Source of the DNA: Mesorhizobium loti
Lineage (GTDB): Bacteria > Pseudomonadota > Alphaproteobacteria > Rhizobiales > Rhizobiaceae
DNA: 64,000 nt
Assembly (NCBI GenBank): GCA_014189435.1
Contig: CP050293.1
Location: 67,001 to 131,000 of the forward strand
Direction: 5' to 3'
In this document: piece after piece, positions 25,769 to 34,507 of the stretch
Position numbering within the stretch: the stretch's first letter is position 1
Layout: the number at the start of each line of letters is the position of its first letter
Translations under genes and position numbers: made by a program
The notes under the pieces: generated by a model
Databases searched by the model: none
What the model was told of the DNA's origin: nothing
The model's input: the letters and a program-made list of their open reading frames with translations, nothing else

Positions 25769-26767
25769 TCACGCCAGCTCCTGCACCAGCGTATAGGGGC
25801 GATATTTGGCGTATTCCGTCTCCGGTACGTCGATGTCGAGCAGGTCGAGATTGCGCGCCAGATTTGCCAGCTTGGCGGTGCCGGTCAGCACGGTGGCGAC
25901 CGCGGGTTCATGCAAGGGGAACTGGAACGCCGCGGCGGGCAGCGGATAGCCGCCCTCGGCGGCGATCCTTTCCATCGCTCCGACGCGGTCGAGCACGTCA
26001 TGGCTGGCAGGGCGGTAATCGAAATGCGCGCCTTGCACCGGTCCGGTCGCCAGGATGCCGGAGTTGAACACGCCGCCGATGACCAAGGACGTCTGTTGCG
26101 CCCGGCATAGCGGCAGCAACTCCGCTTCGGCGCTGCGGTCGAGCAGGGAATAGCGGCTGGCAAGCAGGATGCAGTCGAGTGGCGCCTCGCGCATCACGTC
26201 GAGACAGATCTGCACCTCGTTGACGCCAAGCCCATAGGCGGCAATGACGCCGGATCGCTTCAGCTCCTCGAGTGCCTTGAGGCCGCCATCCATCAGCTCG
26301 CGAAAGTGCAGCTTGTTCTTCTCGACGCCATGGGTGTAGGCGCCGATGTCGTGGACAAACAGGATGTCTATCCTGTTCAGGCCAAGCCGCGCATAGCTGA
26401 ATTCGACCGACCGCATGATGCCGTCATAGGAATAGTCGTAGTCGAGCGCGAAGGGCAGCGGATCGACATAGGAGTGATCCGGAACCTGGTCTTCCGGCAC
26501 CGGGCGAAACAGACGGCCGACCTTGGTGGACAGCACATAGGAATCGCGCGGCTTGTAGCGCAAGAAGTCGCCGAAGCGGCGCTCAGACAGGCCGAAACCG
26601 TAGAAGGGTGCGGTGTCGAAATAGCGCAGGCCGGCATCCCAGGCGCCTTGCAGCGTCTCCATCGCCGCCTCGCGCGAACAGGCGCGGTAGAGACCGCCAA
26701 GCGCGGCGCCGCCGAAGCTGACCTCGGTGACCTCTAGAGCTGTCTGACCGATGCGGCGTCTTTCCAT
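25769..26767 (-). CDS. Aldo/keto reductase, aldose 1-dehydrogenase type
   Basis: A 332-residue AKR barrel. The catalytic Tyr is in FDTAPFYGFGLSE (Asp-x4-Tyr), Lys in STKVGR and His in LFVHDIG. The pattern and length fit D-threo-aldose/L-fucose/L-galactose 1-dehydrogenases, which oxidise the sugar to its lactone. Coupled with the LgoD-like enzyme this suggests aldose to aldonate to keto-acid oxidation. The ATG at 26767 follows GGGGAGG by six bases. It lies between the UxaA-like and transporter genes on the same strand. Confidence 0.85.
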   Translation of the reverse strand: MERRRIGQTALEVTEVSFGGAALGGLYRACSREAAMETLQGAWDAGLRYFDTAPFYGFGLSERRFGDFLRYKPRDSYVLSTKVGRLFRPVPEDQVPDHSYVDPLPFALDYDYSYDGIMRSVEFSYARLGLNRIDILFVHDIGAYTHGVEKNKLHFRELMDGGLKALEELKRSGVIAAYGLGVNEVQICLDVMREAPLDCILLASRYSLLDRSAEAELLPLCRAQQTSLVIGGVFNSGILATGPVQGAHFDYRPASHDVLDRVGAMERIAAEGGYPLPAAAFQFPLHEPAVATVLTGTAKLANLARNLDLLDIDVPETEYAKYRPYTLVQELA

Positions 26768-26828
26768 GCACAACCTCCCCGTTGCCCGCCACTGACCGGC
26801 GCGGCAGTCTACTTTATATCAGTACAAT

Positions 26829-28334
26829 CTAAAGTGTTGCGCCAAGATGCCAGGGCACGAACTCGTTGTCGCCGTAGCCGAAATCCTCGCTCTTGGTCTT
26901 TCGGCCGGAAGCCGTCTCGACGATCAGTTCGAAGATCTCGCGGCCCATGCCGGCGATGGTCTTTTCACCGGAGGCGATGACGCCGCAGTTGACGTCCATG
27001 TCCTCTTCCATCTGGTGATACATGGTCGAGTTGGTGGCGACCTTGATCGACGGCGTCGGGCGGCAGCCGAAGCAGGAGCCGCGGCCGGTGGTGAAGACGA
27101 TGACATTGGCGCCGCCCGCCACCTGGCCAGTGGCCGAAACCGGGTCGTAGCCGGGTGTGTCCATGAAGACCAGGCCGCTGCCGGTGACTTTTTCGGCATA
27201 GCCGAAGACACCGTTGAGCGGCGTCTGGCCGCCCTTGGCGACCGCGCCAAGCGACTTTTCCAGGATGGTGGTGAGGCCGCCGCGCTTGTTGCCGGGCGAG
27301 GGGTTGTTGTCGATCGAGGCGCCATGCTTGGCGACGTGATCCTCCCACCACTTCACGAAGCCGTCGAGCTTCTGCGCGATCTCCGGCGTTGCCGCGCGGT
27401 AGGCGAGCAGATGCTCGGCGCCGTAGATCTCCGTGGTCTCGGAGAGGATGCCGATGCCGCCGACGCCGGCCAGGATGTCGACGGCGGCGCCCAGCGCCGG
27501 ATTGGCCGTGATGCCCGACATGCCGTCGGAACCGCCGCATTGCAGGCCGACGACGATCTCGCTGACCGGGATCGGCTCACGCTTCAATTGGCCGACTTCC
27601 TCGGCGATTTCGGCCAGCACCAGCATCGCCTTTTCGACCGATTTGCGCGAACCGCCGGCGTCCTGGATGTTGAAGTGGCGTTTGCCGGCAGCGACGCCCT
27701 TCTGGCCGTAGAGGGTGAGTTGATTGACCTCGCAGCCGAGGCCGACCATCAGCACGCCGCCGAAATTCGGGTGGCGGGCATAACCGGCCAATGTGCGGTG
27801 CAGCACCATCATGCCATCGCCGGTGCCGCTCATGCCGCAGCCCTGGCCATGGACGATCGGCACGAAGCCGTCGATGCCGGGATATTTCGGCAGCAGGGTC
27901 CGGTTGGCGGTGTCGGCGATGGAATGGCAGACGGTGGCCGAGCAATTGACGCTGGCAACGATGCCGATGAAATTGCGCGTGCCGGCGCGGCCATCGGCGC
28001 GGCGATAGCCCATGAAGGTGCGGGCGCGGTCGGCCTCCGTCGCGTGCTCGGCCTCGCTCGGCGGCACGACCGGCAAGCGGCCGGATTCGAAAACCAGATT
28101 GTGCGAATGAACGTGCTCGCCCGCTGCAATATCCTGTGTCGCGCGACCGATCGCCTGGGCGTATTTCACCACCGCCTCGCCGGCGGCGATCGGCTTGATC
28201 GCCACCTTGTGACCGGGCTCGATCAACACACTGGCGACGGCGCCGCCTGGCAACACGGTGCCGATCTCGATGCGGCCGTTGGCGACGGCGACATTGTCGG
28301 CGGGGGACAGAAGAATGCAGTTGGAGGCGTTCAC
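26829..28334 (-). CDS. UxaA-family hydrolase (altronate dehydratase-like)
   Basis: A 501-residue protein. An N-terminal SAF domain (about 1-95) is followed by the UxaA/GarD catalytic region (GYRRADGRAGTRNFIGI, HGQGCGMSGTG, LGCEVNQ, LQCGGSDGMSG, GRGSCFGCRPTPSIKVATNS). Members dehydrate D-altronate or D-galactarate using iron and conserved cysteines. The start is taken as GTG at 28334, preceded by CAGGAAA at a proper distance; no ATG precedes the SAF domain. With LgoD-like and AKR genes it would complete part of an L-galactonate-like route. A divergent GntR gene lies beyond. Confidence 0.85.
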   Translation of the reverse strand: MNASNCILLSPADNVAVANGRIEIGTVLPGGAVASVLIEPGHKVAIKPIAAGEAVVKYAQAIGRATQDIAAGEHVHSHNLVFESGRLPVVPPSEAEHATEADRARTFMGYRRADGRAGTRNFIGIVASVNCSATVCHSIADTANRTLLPKYPGIDGFVPIVHGQGCGMSGTGDGMMVLHRTLAGYARHPNFGGVLMVGLGCEVNQLTLYGQKGVAAGKRHFNIQDAGGSRKSVEKAMLVLAEIAEEVGQLKREPIPVSEIVVGLQCGGSDGMSGITANPALGAAVDILAGVGGIGILSETTEIYGAEHLLAYRAATPEIAQKLDGFVKWWEDHVAKHGASIDNNPSPGNKRGGLTTILEKSLGAVAKGGQTPLNGVFGYAEKVTGSGLVFMDTPGYDPVSATGQVAGGANVIVFTTGRGSCFGCRPTPSIKVATNSTMYHQMEEDMDVNCGVIASGEKTIAGMGREIFELIVETASGRKTKSEDFGYGDNEFVPWHLGATL

Positions 28335-28372
28335 GGGCGGTTTCCTGGGTGATCCTGGGTTGCGCGGGCGGA

Positions 28373-28441
28373 TTGACACGCGCCTGTTTAAAGCTAATGT
28401 CTTTTATCGTGAAAAAACAGTTTTGCGTCAATTGTTTTTTC
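28373..28441 (+). promoter_or_regulatory. Promoter and inverted repeat between uxaA-like gene and GntR gene
   Basis: A plus-strand promoter candidate reads TTGACA at 28373-28378, 16 bases, then TAATGT at 28395-28400. Just downstream are the perfect 9-bp arms GAAAAAACA (28411-28419) and TGTTTTTTC (28433-28441). A repeat covering the expected start of transcription fits autorepression by the GntR product. The rest of the 228-base spacer shows nothing else clear. Confidence 0.5.
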
Positions 28442-28562
28442 GCTGGGGAGTTCCGCATGTCCTTGGGTGTTTTGGAAAGCGATTTCGCTTTTCAGGGTAA
28501 TGGGAACGTCATATTGCGCTTCAAGCCGGGCGCTGCAAGCGACGGCGTGCAACGGGTCAGGG

Positions 28563-29465
28563 ATGTCGAAGAGCAACAACGTCTACAAGGATGCCTACAA
28601 CCGCTGCCTGCGGCTGCTCGATGAAACGCGCAGCCTGCCTTCGGAGCCGGAACTGGGCACCTTGCTTGGCGTCAGCCGCACCACCGTGCGCACCATTCTT
28701 GCGCGCATGGAAGAGACCGGGCTGATCGCCTGGAACAAGCGCGCCAAGACGGTGCTGCGCGAACCGCGTCCGGATGATTTCTTCCCCGAGGAGGAAACAG
28801 ACACGCTGGCCGAGATCATCGAGCGGTCGTTCATGCGCAGGCTGCTCGCCGGCGGCGCCGAGGCCGGCATGCAGATCAACGAACTCGAACTGGCGCGTGA
28901 GATCGGCGTCGGCACCACCAGCGTGCGCGAGTTCCTGATCCGCTTCTCCCGTTTCGGCCTGATCGAGAAGCGCCGCAACAGCCATTGGGTGCTGAAGGGT
29001 TTTACGCGCGCCTTCGCGCTGGAGCTGACCGAGATCCGCGAAATGTTCGAACTGCGTTCGGCGGCCGCCTTTGCCGCACTGCCGCAGGACAGCGCGGTCT
29101 GGGTCGATCTCGACCGCCTGGAAGATGAGCATCGCCAGCTGGCAAGCGAGATCGCCACTCGCTTCAACGAGTTCTCCGAGCTGGACGAGCGCTTCCACCG
29201 GCTCATCCACCGGGCATCGCACAACCGCTTCATCGTCGATTTCTACGATGTCATCGCCATGATCTTCCACTACCACTACCAGTGGAACAAGGCGCAGGAA
29301 CGCGAGCGCAACGCAGTCGCGATCGGTGAACATCTGGCCTATATCGAGGCGCTGAAATCGCGCGACCTCGGCAAGGTCGATGCCGCCTGCCGCAAGCACC
29401 TGAAGTCGGCGCGCCAGACCTTGCTGACCTCGATCCCGGAGAGCCGGTCGCCACAAAAATCCTGA
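28563..29465 (+). CDS. GntR-family regulator with two winged-helix segments and FCD domain
   Basis: A 300-residue regulator. The N-terminal region has a helix-turn-helix (PSEPELGTLLGVSRTTVRTILARMEETGLI) and a second wHTH-like segment (NELELAREIGVGTTSVREFLIRFSRFGLIEKRRNSHWVLKGF). They are followed by a C-terminal FCD domain with metal-type ligands (DERFHRLIHRASHN, AIGEHLAYIEAL). The doubled DNA-binding part is longer than in usual FCD proteins (230-250 residues). It is divergent from the uxaA-like operon, which it likely controls. The ATG at 28563 is the first consistent with the domain start; its ribosome site is weak. Confidence 0.85.
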   Translation: MSKSNNVYKDAYNRCLRLLDETRSLPSEPELGTLLGVSRTTVRTILARMEETGLIAWNKRAKTVLREPRPDDFFPEEETDTLAEIIERSFMRRLLAGGAEAGMQINELELAREIGVGTTSVREFLIRFSRFGLIEKRRNSHWVLKGFTRAFALELTEIREMFELRSAAAFAALPQDSAVWVDLDRLEDEHRQLASEIATRFNEFSELDERFHRLIHRASHNRFIVDFYDVIAMIFHYHYQWNKAQERERNAVAIGEHLAYIEALKSRDLGKVDAACRKHLKSARQTLLTSIPESRSPQKS

Positions 29466-29493
29466 GCCGCGTCGCGGCCCGGAGTCTTGTTTC

Positions 29494-29542
29494 ATGCATG
29501 TCGTTGTCCCAAAACCGCTGCGCACTTTTGGGCGACATGCAT
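29494..29542. repeat. Rhizobial palindromic repeat, kind E
   Basis: A 49-base imperfect palindrome from ATGCATGTCG to CGACATGCAT with inner CCCAAAA/TTTTGGG arms around CCGCTGCGCAC. I recall near-identical sequences as very common intergenic repeats in Rhizobiales genomes. It lies 28 bases after the GntR stop and upstream of the copper operon, and may serve as transcript 3' end or protein-binding repeat. Confidence 0.6.
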
Positions 29543-29661
29543 TGATATGCCGCGTTGCCGCAGCATCGAATTGGCGATTTTCCACCCGCTGGCCGCGTGC
29601 TAGGTATGTTGGGTTGCTGCGAAGAGGCAGGGCTTTGAACATACCAAGGAGACGATGGAGC

Positions 29662-30018
29662 ATGCCGGTCGCGCTTGTCGCGGCCTATCTGTTGTTGCTC
29701 CAGTCGACGCTTGGTGCATTCGCCTTCGGCGCCGGCCCCAATGCATCGCAGCTCGATGCCTTTGGCAACGTCATCTGTACCCATGAGGGCGCAACCCAGC
29801 TGCCCGGCGGCAACCAGTCGCCATCCCATCTGCCCGCATGCTGCGTGCTCGGCTGCAGCATGGTTTCGTCGGCCTTTGCGCCGCCGCCCGATGCCGGCCT
29901 GGCGCTGGGCAGTCTTTCCTTTGAAGCAGTCGCCTTTGTCTTCCCGGCGGCCATCCATCTCGACTTCGCGCGTGAGCGCTCGCCGTCGAACCCGCGCGCG
30001 CCGCCGCCGACGGCCTGA
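29662..30018 (+). CDS. DUF2946-like small secreted/membrane protein
   Basis: A 118-residue protein. It has an N-terminal hydrophobic leader (VALVAAYLLLLQSTLGAFAFG), a conserved ICTHEG motif, an L-P-ACCVLGC cysteine cluster and a hydrophobic C-terminal region. This is the pattern of DUF2946 proteins, usually found next to copper-transport genes. The CC-x2-GC and His residues could bind copper. ATG 29662 follows AAGGAG. It is first in a plus-strand run with PCu(A)C, YcnI and CopC-CopD genes, supporting a copper role. Confidence 0.7.
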   Translation: MPVALVAAYLLLLQSTLGAFAFGAGPNASQLDAFGNVICTHEGATQLPGGNQSPSHLPACCVLGCSMVSSAFAPPPDAGLALGSLSFEAVAFVFPAAIHLDFARERSPSNPRAPPPTA

Positions 30019-30147
30019 GCCTGTTTGCCCGGCGGAACTTTTCGTGGGCGTACCCATCCAAAGATCAAACTGCTCGCGACCGGCAACGGCGCGACCATCA
30101 CTTCATGGAGCAACCATGTCCTTTTTTTCCCTGACGCCGCGCGTCCC

Positions 30148-30654
30148 GTGCTCGGCAGTATTCTACGCAGCATCGAAGAGCGTGTCGGCATTGCCGTGCT
30201 GGCTCTTGCGCTGTCGTTCGTCGGCGCCCCGTCCGTCTTTGCGCATGAGTTCAAGCTTGGCGATCTCGAGATCGGCCACCCCTGGTCGCGTGCCACACCA
30301 GCCGGTGCCAAGGTGGCCGGCGGCTATTTCACCATCACCAACAACGGCACTGCGCCGGACCGGTTGGTGTCGATTTCCTCGGACGTCTCCGAAAAGGCCG
30401 AGCTGCATGAGATGGGCGTCAAGGACGGCGTCATGACCATGCGTCCGGTTGCCGGCGGCCTGGAAATTCCGGCCGGCGGCAAGGTCGCCCTTGCACCCGG
30501 CGGCTATCATCTGATGTTCATCGGCCTGAAGCGGCAACCCAAGCAGGGCGAGAAGTTTTCCGCCACGCTGACCTTCGAAAAGGCCGGCGCCGTCAGCGTC
30601 GATTTCGCCGTCGAAGGCATGGGCGGTGGCGCCATGGATGATCACGCCAATTGA
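30148..30654 (+). CDS. Periplasmic copper chaperone PCu(A)C
   Basis: A 168-residue secreted protein if the GTG at 30148 is used. The signal peptide (IAVLALALSFVGAPSVFA) leads into the PCu(A)C domain. Its copper motif H-x-M-x10-M-x21-H-x-M is visible as ELHEMG, VMTMRP and YHLMFIG, with an extra HAN end. It delivers Cu(I) for cytochrome oxidase assembly or for copper homeostasis. The start is unclear: the best ribosome site (GGAG) precedes an ATG at 30116 that is in a different frame, separated by a run of seven T (30122-30128). One extra T would join that ATG to this frame. Confidence 0.8.
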   Translation: MLGSILRSIEERVGIAVLALALSFVGAPSVFAHEFKLGDLEIGHPWSRATPAGAKVAGGYFTITNNGTAPDRLVSISSDVSEKAELHEMGVKDGVMTMRPVAGGLEIPAGGKVALAPGGYHLMFIGLKRQPKQGEKFSATLTFEKAGAVSVDFAVEGMGGGAMDDHAN

Positions 30655-30694
30655 ACCGGCCAGTTAGACAATTTTGAAGATCCGAGGGACCATC

Positions 30695-31213
30695 ATGAAT
30701 AAGTATCTTTTGGCGGCCGGGGCGTTTCTCGTCCTGGGAACCAGTGCCGCCTTCGCGCATATCACGCTCGAAACCCAGGAAGCGGCCGTCGGCTCGACCT
30801 ACAAGGCCGTCCTGCGCGTGCCGCATGGCTGCGACGGCAAGGCGACGACCGCCGTGCGTGTGCAGATCCCGGAAGGCGTGATCGCCGTGAAGCCGATGCC
30901 GAAGCCTGGCTGGACGCTGCAGACCAAGAAAGGCAAATACGACAGATCCTACCAGCTCTATGGTCAGGCGGTGACCGATGGGGTCAAGGAAGTCGACTGG
31001 AGCGGTGGCAGCCTGCCGGATGAATTCTACGACGAGTTCGTCTTCCGTGCGACGCTGACGGCCGATCTCCCGCTGGGCCAAAAACTTTACTTCCCGGTGG
31101 TGCAGGAATGCGACGGCGCTGCTGATCGCTGGATCGAGATCCCGGCAGCCGGTCAGGACGAGGACGCGCTGGAAAACCCGGCACCCGGCATCAAGCTGCT
31201 GCCGAAGAAATGA
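30695..31213 (+). CDS. YcnI family copper-binding protein (DUF1775)
   Basis: A 172-residue secreted protein. The signal peptide ends SAAFA, leaving His at the mature N-terminus (HITLE). In YcnI proteins this His, a conserved Glu and Trp form the Cu(II) site, and ITLETQEA and GWTLQTKKG segments are present. Ribosome site GAGGGAC before ATG 30695. The stop overlaps a possible start of the CopC-CopD gene. Pairing with a YcnJ-like CopC-CopD protein mirrors the Bacillus ycnKJI arrangement, without a visible YcnK regulator. Confidence 0.88.
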   Translation: MNKYLLAAGAFLVLGTSAAFAHITLETQEAAVGSTYKAVLRVPHGCDGKATTAVRVQIPEGVIAVKPMPKPGWTLQTKKGKYDRSYQLYGQAVTDGVKEVDWSGGSLPDEFYDEFVFRATLTADLPLGQKLYFPVVQECDGAADRWIEIPAAGQDEDALENPAPGIKLLPKK

Positions 31214-31266
31214 TCGTTCGAGCGGCGCGCTTTGAAGAGCGCGCCGCCATTTTTCACGGCGGTGAC

Positions 31267-32904
31267 ATGAGCACGACCTCCTTCCTGCAAACGGCTTGCA
31301 TGACCGGCAAACGCGCCGGCCGGCTTGTCGTCGGCCTGTTGGCCATGATCGTGTTTCTTGCCAGCCTTGCCGTGCCAAATCAGGCCTTTGCCCATGCCGC
31401 GCTGATCAAGACCGATCCGGCCGACGGCGCGGTGCTGGAACAGGGGCCGGCACAGTTCTCGCTGACCTTCAGCGAGCCGGTGTCGCCGCTGGTGCTGACC
31501 TTGGTGAAACCCGACGGCACGCCGGTTCCGCTGACCGCCTTCCGCCTCAGCGACCAGACCGTCGAGATCGACAATCCGCAGCCGCTCAAGTCCGGCACGC
31601 ATGTCTTGAGCTGGCGTGTCATCTCCGCCGACGGTCATCCCGTCGGCGGATCGCTGCTGTTTTCAATCGGCGCGCCAAGCGAACCGCCAGCCGTATCCGA
31701 AGCCGTCGACTGGCCGTTGCGGTCGGCGATCTGGGTCGGCAAGATCTTCCTCTATATCGGGCTTTTCCTCGGCGTTGGCGGCGCCTTCGCGCTTGCCTGG
31801 CTGACCCGAGGTGACCGCGCCGGACAGCGCTTCGTTGCAGCCGCAATCCTGGGCGGGCTGATCGCGGCACCGCTGTCACTTGGCTTACAGGGGCTTGATG
31901 CGCTCGGGGCGCCGCTCTCGCATCTGGCGCAGCCGATCATCTGGCGGACCGGGCTCGGCACCAGTTTCGGTTGGACGGTCCTGGTCGCCCTGATCGCGCT
32001 GGGGCTTGGCCTGCTGTCGCTGGCCGGGCCCCGCGCCACCGCCAAACCATTGGCGCTGGCCGGGGTGGCCGGGGTGGGGATTGCCCTTGCCGCCAGCGGG
32101 CACGCCAGTGCCGCCGAACCGCAATGGCTGACACGGCCGATGGTGTTCCTGCACGGCGTCGGCATCGCCTTCTGGGCCGGCGCGCTGGTGCCGCTCGGCT
32201 TGGCGCTGAAAGGGCAATCGGCGGCGGCCGCGCCATTCCTGCGGCGGTTTTCTCGCCTGATCCTGCCTGTGGTGGCCGTGCTTGCCGCTGCCGGCATCGT
32301 GCTTGCCGTCATCCAGGTGCAGACGCCGACGGCGTTGGTCAACACCGCCTATGGCCGGCTGCTGCTGATCAAGCTGGGACTGCTGGTCTTTCTCTTCACG
32401 CTCGCCGCCGTCAACCGCTGGAAACTAACCGCGTCGGCCGCGGCCGGATCGACAGAGGTGCAACGCAGGCTCTCCCGCTCGATCGGCGTCGAACTGCTGA
32501 TCGTGCTGGCTATCTTCGGCGTTGCCGCGGGCTGGCGCTTCACACCGCCGCCGCGGGCACTGGCGATCGCCGCGGCGCAGCCGGTCTCGGTCCATATCCA
32601 CGCGTTGCAGGCGATGGCGGATCTCAGCATCACGCCTGGCCATGCCGGACCGGTTGTCGCCTCGATGATCATCATGAGCGGTGACTTCGGCCCGCTCGAC
32701 GCCAAGGAGGTGACGCTGGTGCTGTCGAAGCCCGATTCCGGCATCGAGCCGCTGAAGCGCGCCGCGACCAAGCCCGGCGACGGCAGCTGGCGTGTCGACA
32801 ACCTTGTTATCCCGGTGCCCGGCCGGTGGACGGTACGCATCGACATCCTGGTCACGGACTTCGAGATGGTGAAGATCGAAGCGCCCGTCGACATCAGGCC
32901 GTGA
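31267..32904 (+). CDS. CopC-CopD fusion copper-transport protein (YcnJ-like)
   Basis: A 545-residue membrane protein. The signal peptide ends NQAFA-HAAL, so the CopC domain (about 45-145) has an N-terminal His and a second DGH site (SADGHPVGGS), both Cu(II) ligands. Eight TM helices of the CopD domain follow (about 165-460), then a periplasmic beta domain (about 475-545) as in Bacillus YcnJ. It is likely to import or redistribute copper. Start candidates are 31210 (overlapping the YcnI stop), 31267 and 31300; 31267 is chosen but not certain. It ends the copper operon. Confidence 0.85.
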   Translation: MSTTSFLQTACMTGKRAGRLVVGLLAMIVFLASLAVPNQAFAHAALIKTDPADGAVLEQGPAQFSLTFSEPVSPLVLTLVKPDGTPVPLTAFRLSDQTVEIDNPQPLKSGTHVLSWRVISADGHPVGGSLLFSIGAPSEPPAVSEAVDWPLRSAIWVGKIFLYIGLFLGVGGAFALAWLTRGDRAGQRFVAAAILGGLIAAPLSLGLQGLDALGAPLSHLAQPIIWRTGLGTSFGWTVLVALIALGLGLLSLAGPRATAKPLALAGVAGVGIALAASGHASAAEPQWLTRPMVFLHGVGIAFWAGALVPLGLALKGQSAAAAPFLRRFSRLILPVVAVLAAAGIVLAVIQVQTPTALVNTAYGRLLLIKLGLLVFLFTLAAVNRWKLTASAAAGSTEVQRRLSRSIGVELLIVLAIFGVAAGWRFTPPPRALAIAAAQPVSVHIHALQAMADLSITPGHAGPVVASMIIMSGDFGPLDAKEVTLVLSKPDSGIEPLKRAATKPGDGSWRVDNLVIPVPGRWTVRIDILVTDFEMVKIEAPVDIRP

Positions 32905-33047
32905 CCGCCGGGCGCTTCCATGCCGAACTCATCATCGTCTGCGGCAACACAATTCGGAGAGGCGGTTGACGCGGCCCGAAAGGCCCGTCAATCATCCCGG
33001 CAAAATCGCGGGCCTCAATCAAGAAAACCCGAAGGTAGGAAAAAACG

Positions 33048-34475
33048 ATGGAAAAAGCCGAAATCGGGCTGATCGGCCTTGGCACGATGGGCTCCAACCT
33101 GGCGCTTAATATCGCCGAGCATGGGCATCGCATTGCCGTCTTCAACCGCACCAGGGCGCGCACTGACGCTTTCGTCGAAAATGCCGGCGCGCTCAGGGAT
33201 ATGGTCGTGCCCTGCTACAGCCTGGAAGAGCTCGCCGCCGCGATCCGGCCACCACGTCCGATCATCATCATGGTGTTGGCCGGCAAGCCGGTCGATGAAC
33301 AGATCGCGGCGCTACGCGGCGTGCTGTCGGCCAACGACATCGTCATCGACGCCGGCAACGCCAATTTCCGCGACACGATGCGGCGCTTCTCCGAGCTTTC
33401 CGGCTCGGGTCTCACCTTCATCGGCATGGGCGTATCCGGTGGCGAAGAGGGCGCGCGCCACGGGCCGTCGATCATGGTCGGCGGCACGGAGGACTCGTGG
33501 AAGCGTGTCGAGAAAGTGCTGACCGCGATCTCCGCCAAATTCAAGGACGAACCCTGCGCGGCATGGCTCGGCACCGACGGCGCCGGCCATTTCGTCAAGA
33601 CCATCCACAACGGCATCGAATATGCCGACATGCAGATGATCGCCGAGATCTACGGCATCCTGCGCGACGGGCTCGGCATGGGGCCGAAGGAGATCGGCAC
33701 GGTGTTTTCCAACTGGAACAAGGGCCGGCTCAACTCCTACCTGATCGAGATCACCGCCAAGGTGCTGGCATCAGACGATCCGAAGACCGGCAAGCCGGTG
33801 GTCGACATCATCCTCGACCGCGCCGGCCAGAAGGGCACCGGCAAATGGTCTGTCATCGAGGCGCAGCAACTCGGCATTCCGGCGACGGCGATCGAGGCGG
33901 CGGTGGCGGCACGCGTTCTGTCGTCGATCAAGGATGAGCGGCTGGCGGCGGAAAAGGCCTATGGCAACATCGGCGTGACGAAGATTTCCGGCGACAGGGA
34001 CGCTCTGCTCAAGGATCTCGAACTGGCACTGTTCGCCGGCAAGATCGCCGCCTACGCCCAGGGTTTTGCGGTGATGAGCGGCGCCTCCAAGGAGTTCAAC
34101 TGGAACTTGCCGATGCCGACCATCGCCAGGATCTGGCGCGCCGGCTGCATCATCCGCTCGCAGATGCTCGACACCATGGCGGAGGCCTTCAGCAAGGGCG
34201 GCGCCTCGACCAACCTTCTGATGGCGCCGGCCTTTATCGCGTTGATGCAGGAGGCGCACCCATCGCTGCGGCGCATCGTGGCGAGGGCATCGGAGGCCGG
34301 CTCGCCGGTACCGGCGCTGTCTTCCGCGCTTGCCTATTTCGACAGCTACCGCCAGGGCCGCGGCACTTCGAACCTGATCCAGGCGCAACGCGACTTCTTC
34401 GGCGCGCACGGTTTCGAACGCATCGACGGACCCGGTGCATTCCACGGACCGTGGGGCAGTGGTGCGGCTGGCTAG
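33048..34475 (+). CDS. gnd: 6-phosphogluconate dehydrogenase, decarboxylating
   Basis: A 475-residue enzyme converting 6-phosphogluconate to ribulose 5-phosphate with NADP reduction, in the cytoplasmic pentose phosphate pathway. Cofactor motif IGLIGLGTMGSNLALNIAEHG; substrate site GVSGGEEGARHGPSIM; catalytic Lys/His segment GAGHFVKTIHNGIEYADMQMIAE; C-terminal AHGFERIDGPGAFHGPWG. Full length for the dimeric type. It stands alone, with a 143-base upstream region and a hairpin at its stop. Confidence 0.96.
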   Translation: MEKAEIGLIGLGTMGSNLALNIAEHGHRIAVFNRTRARTDAFVENAGALRDMVVPCYSLEELAAAIRPPRPIIIMVLAGKPVDEQIAALRGVLSANDIVIDAGNANFRDTMRRFSELSGSGLTFIGMGVSGGEEGARHGPSIMVGGTEDSWKRVEKVLTAISAKFKDEPCAAWLGTDGAGHFVKTIHNGIEYADMQMIAEIYGILRDGLGMGPKEIGTVFSNWNKGRLNSYLIEITAKVLASDDPKTGKPVVDIILDRAGQKGTGKWSVIEAQQLGIPATAIEAAVAARVLSSIKDERLAAEKAYGNIGVTKISGDRDALLKDLELALFAGKIAAYAQGFAVMSGASKEFNWNLPMPTIARIWRAGCIIRSQMLDTMAEAFSKGGASTNLLMAPAFIALMQEAHPSLRRIVARASEAGSPVPALSSALAYFDSYRQGRGTSNLIQAQRDFFGAHGFERIDGPGAFHGPWGSGAAG

Positions 34476-34507
34476 CAAAGCCAGCCCACAAAGCCCGCTT
34501 TAAGCGG
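34466..34507. terminator. Converging-gene hairpins at gnd / lacI-type gene ends
   Basis: GGCTGGCT (34466-34473) pairs with AGCCAGCC (34479-34486), overlapping the gnd stop. CCCGCT/AGCGGG (34493-34507) overlaps the stop of the regulator on the other strand. Only short T or A runs accompany them. A bidirectional terminator for the two convergent genes is plausible. Confidence 0.45.

Noticed and set aside
22753..28352. Plus-strand frames of over 500 codons opposite the RbsA-like and UxaA-like genes
   Set aside because: Shadows of strongly conserved minus-strand genes.
32966..32991. Hairpin TTGACGCGGCC/GGCCCGTCAA before gnd as terminator of the copper operon
   Set aside because: Stem has a bulge and no U-run; could be structure or chance, not reported as a feature.
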